Below are positions 63,874 to 64,000 of a stretch of 64,000 nucleotides of DNA, one piece after another. Below the pieces are notes generated by a model. That model searched no databases. It was not told the origin of the DNA and saw only the letters and a list, made by a program, of their open reading frames with translations. Source of the DNA: Ancylobacter sonchi (lineage in GTDB: Bacteria; Pseudomonadota; Alphaproteobacteria; Rhizobiales; Xanthobacteraceae); the NCBI RefSeq assembly GCF_018390695.1, contig NZ_JAHBGF010000016.1, positions 496,001 through 560,000 of the forward strand, given 5' to 3'. Made by a program: the position numbers and the translations under genes. Within the stretch, counting starts at the first letter, position 1. Every line of letters begins with the position of its first letter.

Positions 63874-64000
63874 ATGAGCCTGGCCGCCGAGGCGACATCG
63901 GTCGCTGATTATCTTTCCGCGCAGGAGAACAAGAGCCTGCTGCGCTTCCTGACCTGCGGCAGCGTCGACGACGGCAAGTCGACGCTGATCGGACGGCTGC
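63874..64000 (+). CDS. cysN: Sulfate adenylyltransferase subunit 1 (partial)
   Basis: The first 42 residues are present before the window ends. The GTPase P-loop [15 protein letters not shown] at about 28-42 is diagnostic of CysN/NodQ-type EF-Tu-like GTPases. Whether it is fused to APS kinase (cysNC) cannot be seen. Confidence 0.92.
   Translation, partial: MSLAAEATSVADYLSAQENKSLLRFLTCGSVDDGKSTLIGRL

Overview
The window reads as a chromosomal segment of a high-GC alphaproteobacterium of the order Hyphomicrobiales, most likely Xanthobacteraceae-like (Starkeya/Ancylobacter/Xanthobacter type). This rests on codon use, the rplU-rpmA-GNAT-obgE-proB order, the pcaIJF plus IclR-regulator arrangement, the density of ABC and tripartite transporters, a LexA box of the alphaproteobacterial GAAC-N7-GAAC type, and MatB/HPP/Hint families common in that order. 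Genus assignment is inference. I found no phage, transposase, CRISPR or rRNA.

Layout. 1-2.3 kb: a polar amino-acid-type ABC permease pair (minus) divergent from a TetR regulator, with a 14-bp-arm palindrome between them. 2.36-6.5 kb: an AroQ-like protein and pcaF, pcaJ, pcaI (minus), divergent from an IclR regulator: the lower beta-ketoadipate pathway. 6.5-8.1 kb: an HPP-CBS membrane protein followed by an Rrf2/NsrR-like Fe-S regulator. 8.4-14.9 kb: one 2151-residue autotransporter with about 20 Gly-rich repeats. 15.4-21.4 kb: a probable seven-gene operon (minus): PotD/B/C/A-type transporter, CDA-fold deaminase, GntR regulator, flavin reductase. 21.8-26.7 kb: tRNA-Ser(CGA), a CsbD-like protein, rplU, rpmA, a GNAT, obgE, proB. 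26.7-33.9 kb: an AT-rich orphan gene, a serine hydrolase, a second polyamine-type ABC operon with a 34-bp repeat array inside it, and an OhrR-like regulator. 34-36 kb: a small membrane protein, a class I amidotransferase, a TerB protein. 36.2-40.5 kb: GntR regulator and a tctCBA-type tripartite transporter. 41.3-45.3 kb: zwf-pgl-edd, the upper Entner-Doudoroff route. 45.7-49.5 kb: DUF2125 protein, a 1.7-kb gene-poor stretch with degenerate repeats, a ChaC-type cyclotransferase, and a small gene under a near-perfect SOS box. 49.65-52.3 kb: tRNA-Arg(CCT) and an FtsX/LolD/DUF3299 export-type cluster. 52.4-55.2 kb: an NMT1/Ssu-type ABC importer. 55.8-57.9 kb: two tandem Hint-domain proteins. 58.1-64 kb: aldehyde dehydrogenase, DUF892 protein, malonyl-CoA synthetase, then cysQ, cysD and the start of cysN.

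How they work together. The gene set suits a soil or water heterotroph: aromatic acids drain through 3-oxoadipate to acetyl-CoA and succinyl-CoA, sugars pass through Entner-Doudoroff, and several solute-binding transporters, each with its own TetR, GntR or MarR regulator, feed nitrogenous or carboxylate substrates. The items I rate most worth a second look are the tandem Hint proteins with divergent N-terminal heads on near-identical Hint cassettes, the LexA-boxed and apparently leaderless small gene at 49.1-49.4 kb, the AroQ paralogue that lacks two substrate-binding residues, the transporter-deaminase-flavin reductase operon, the AT-rich orphan where proA is usually found, and the repeat families (34-bp array, 105-bp degenerate array, and a two-module dispersed element).
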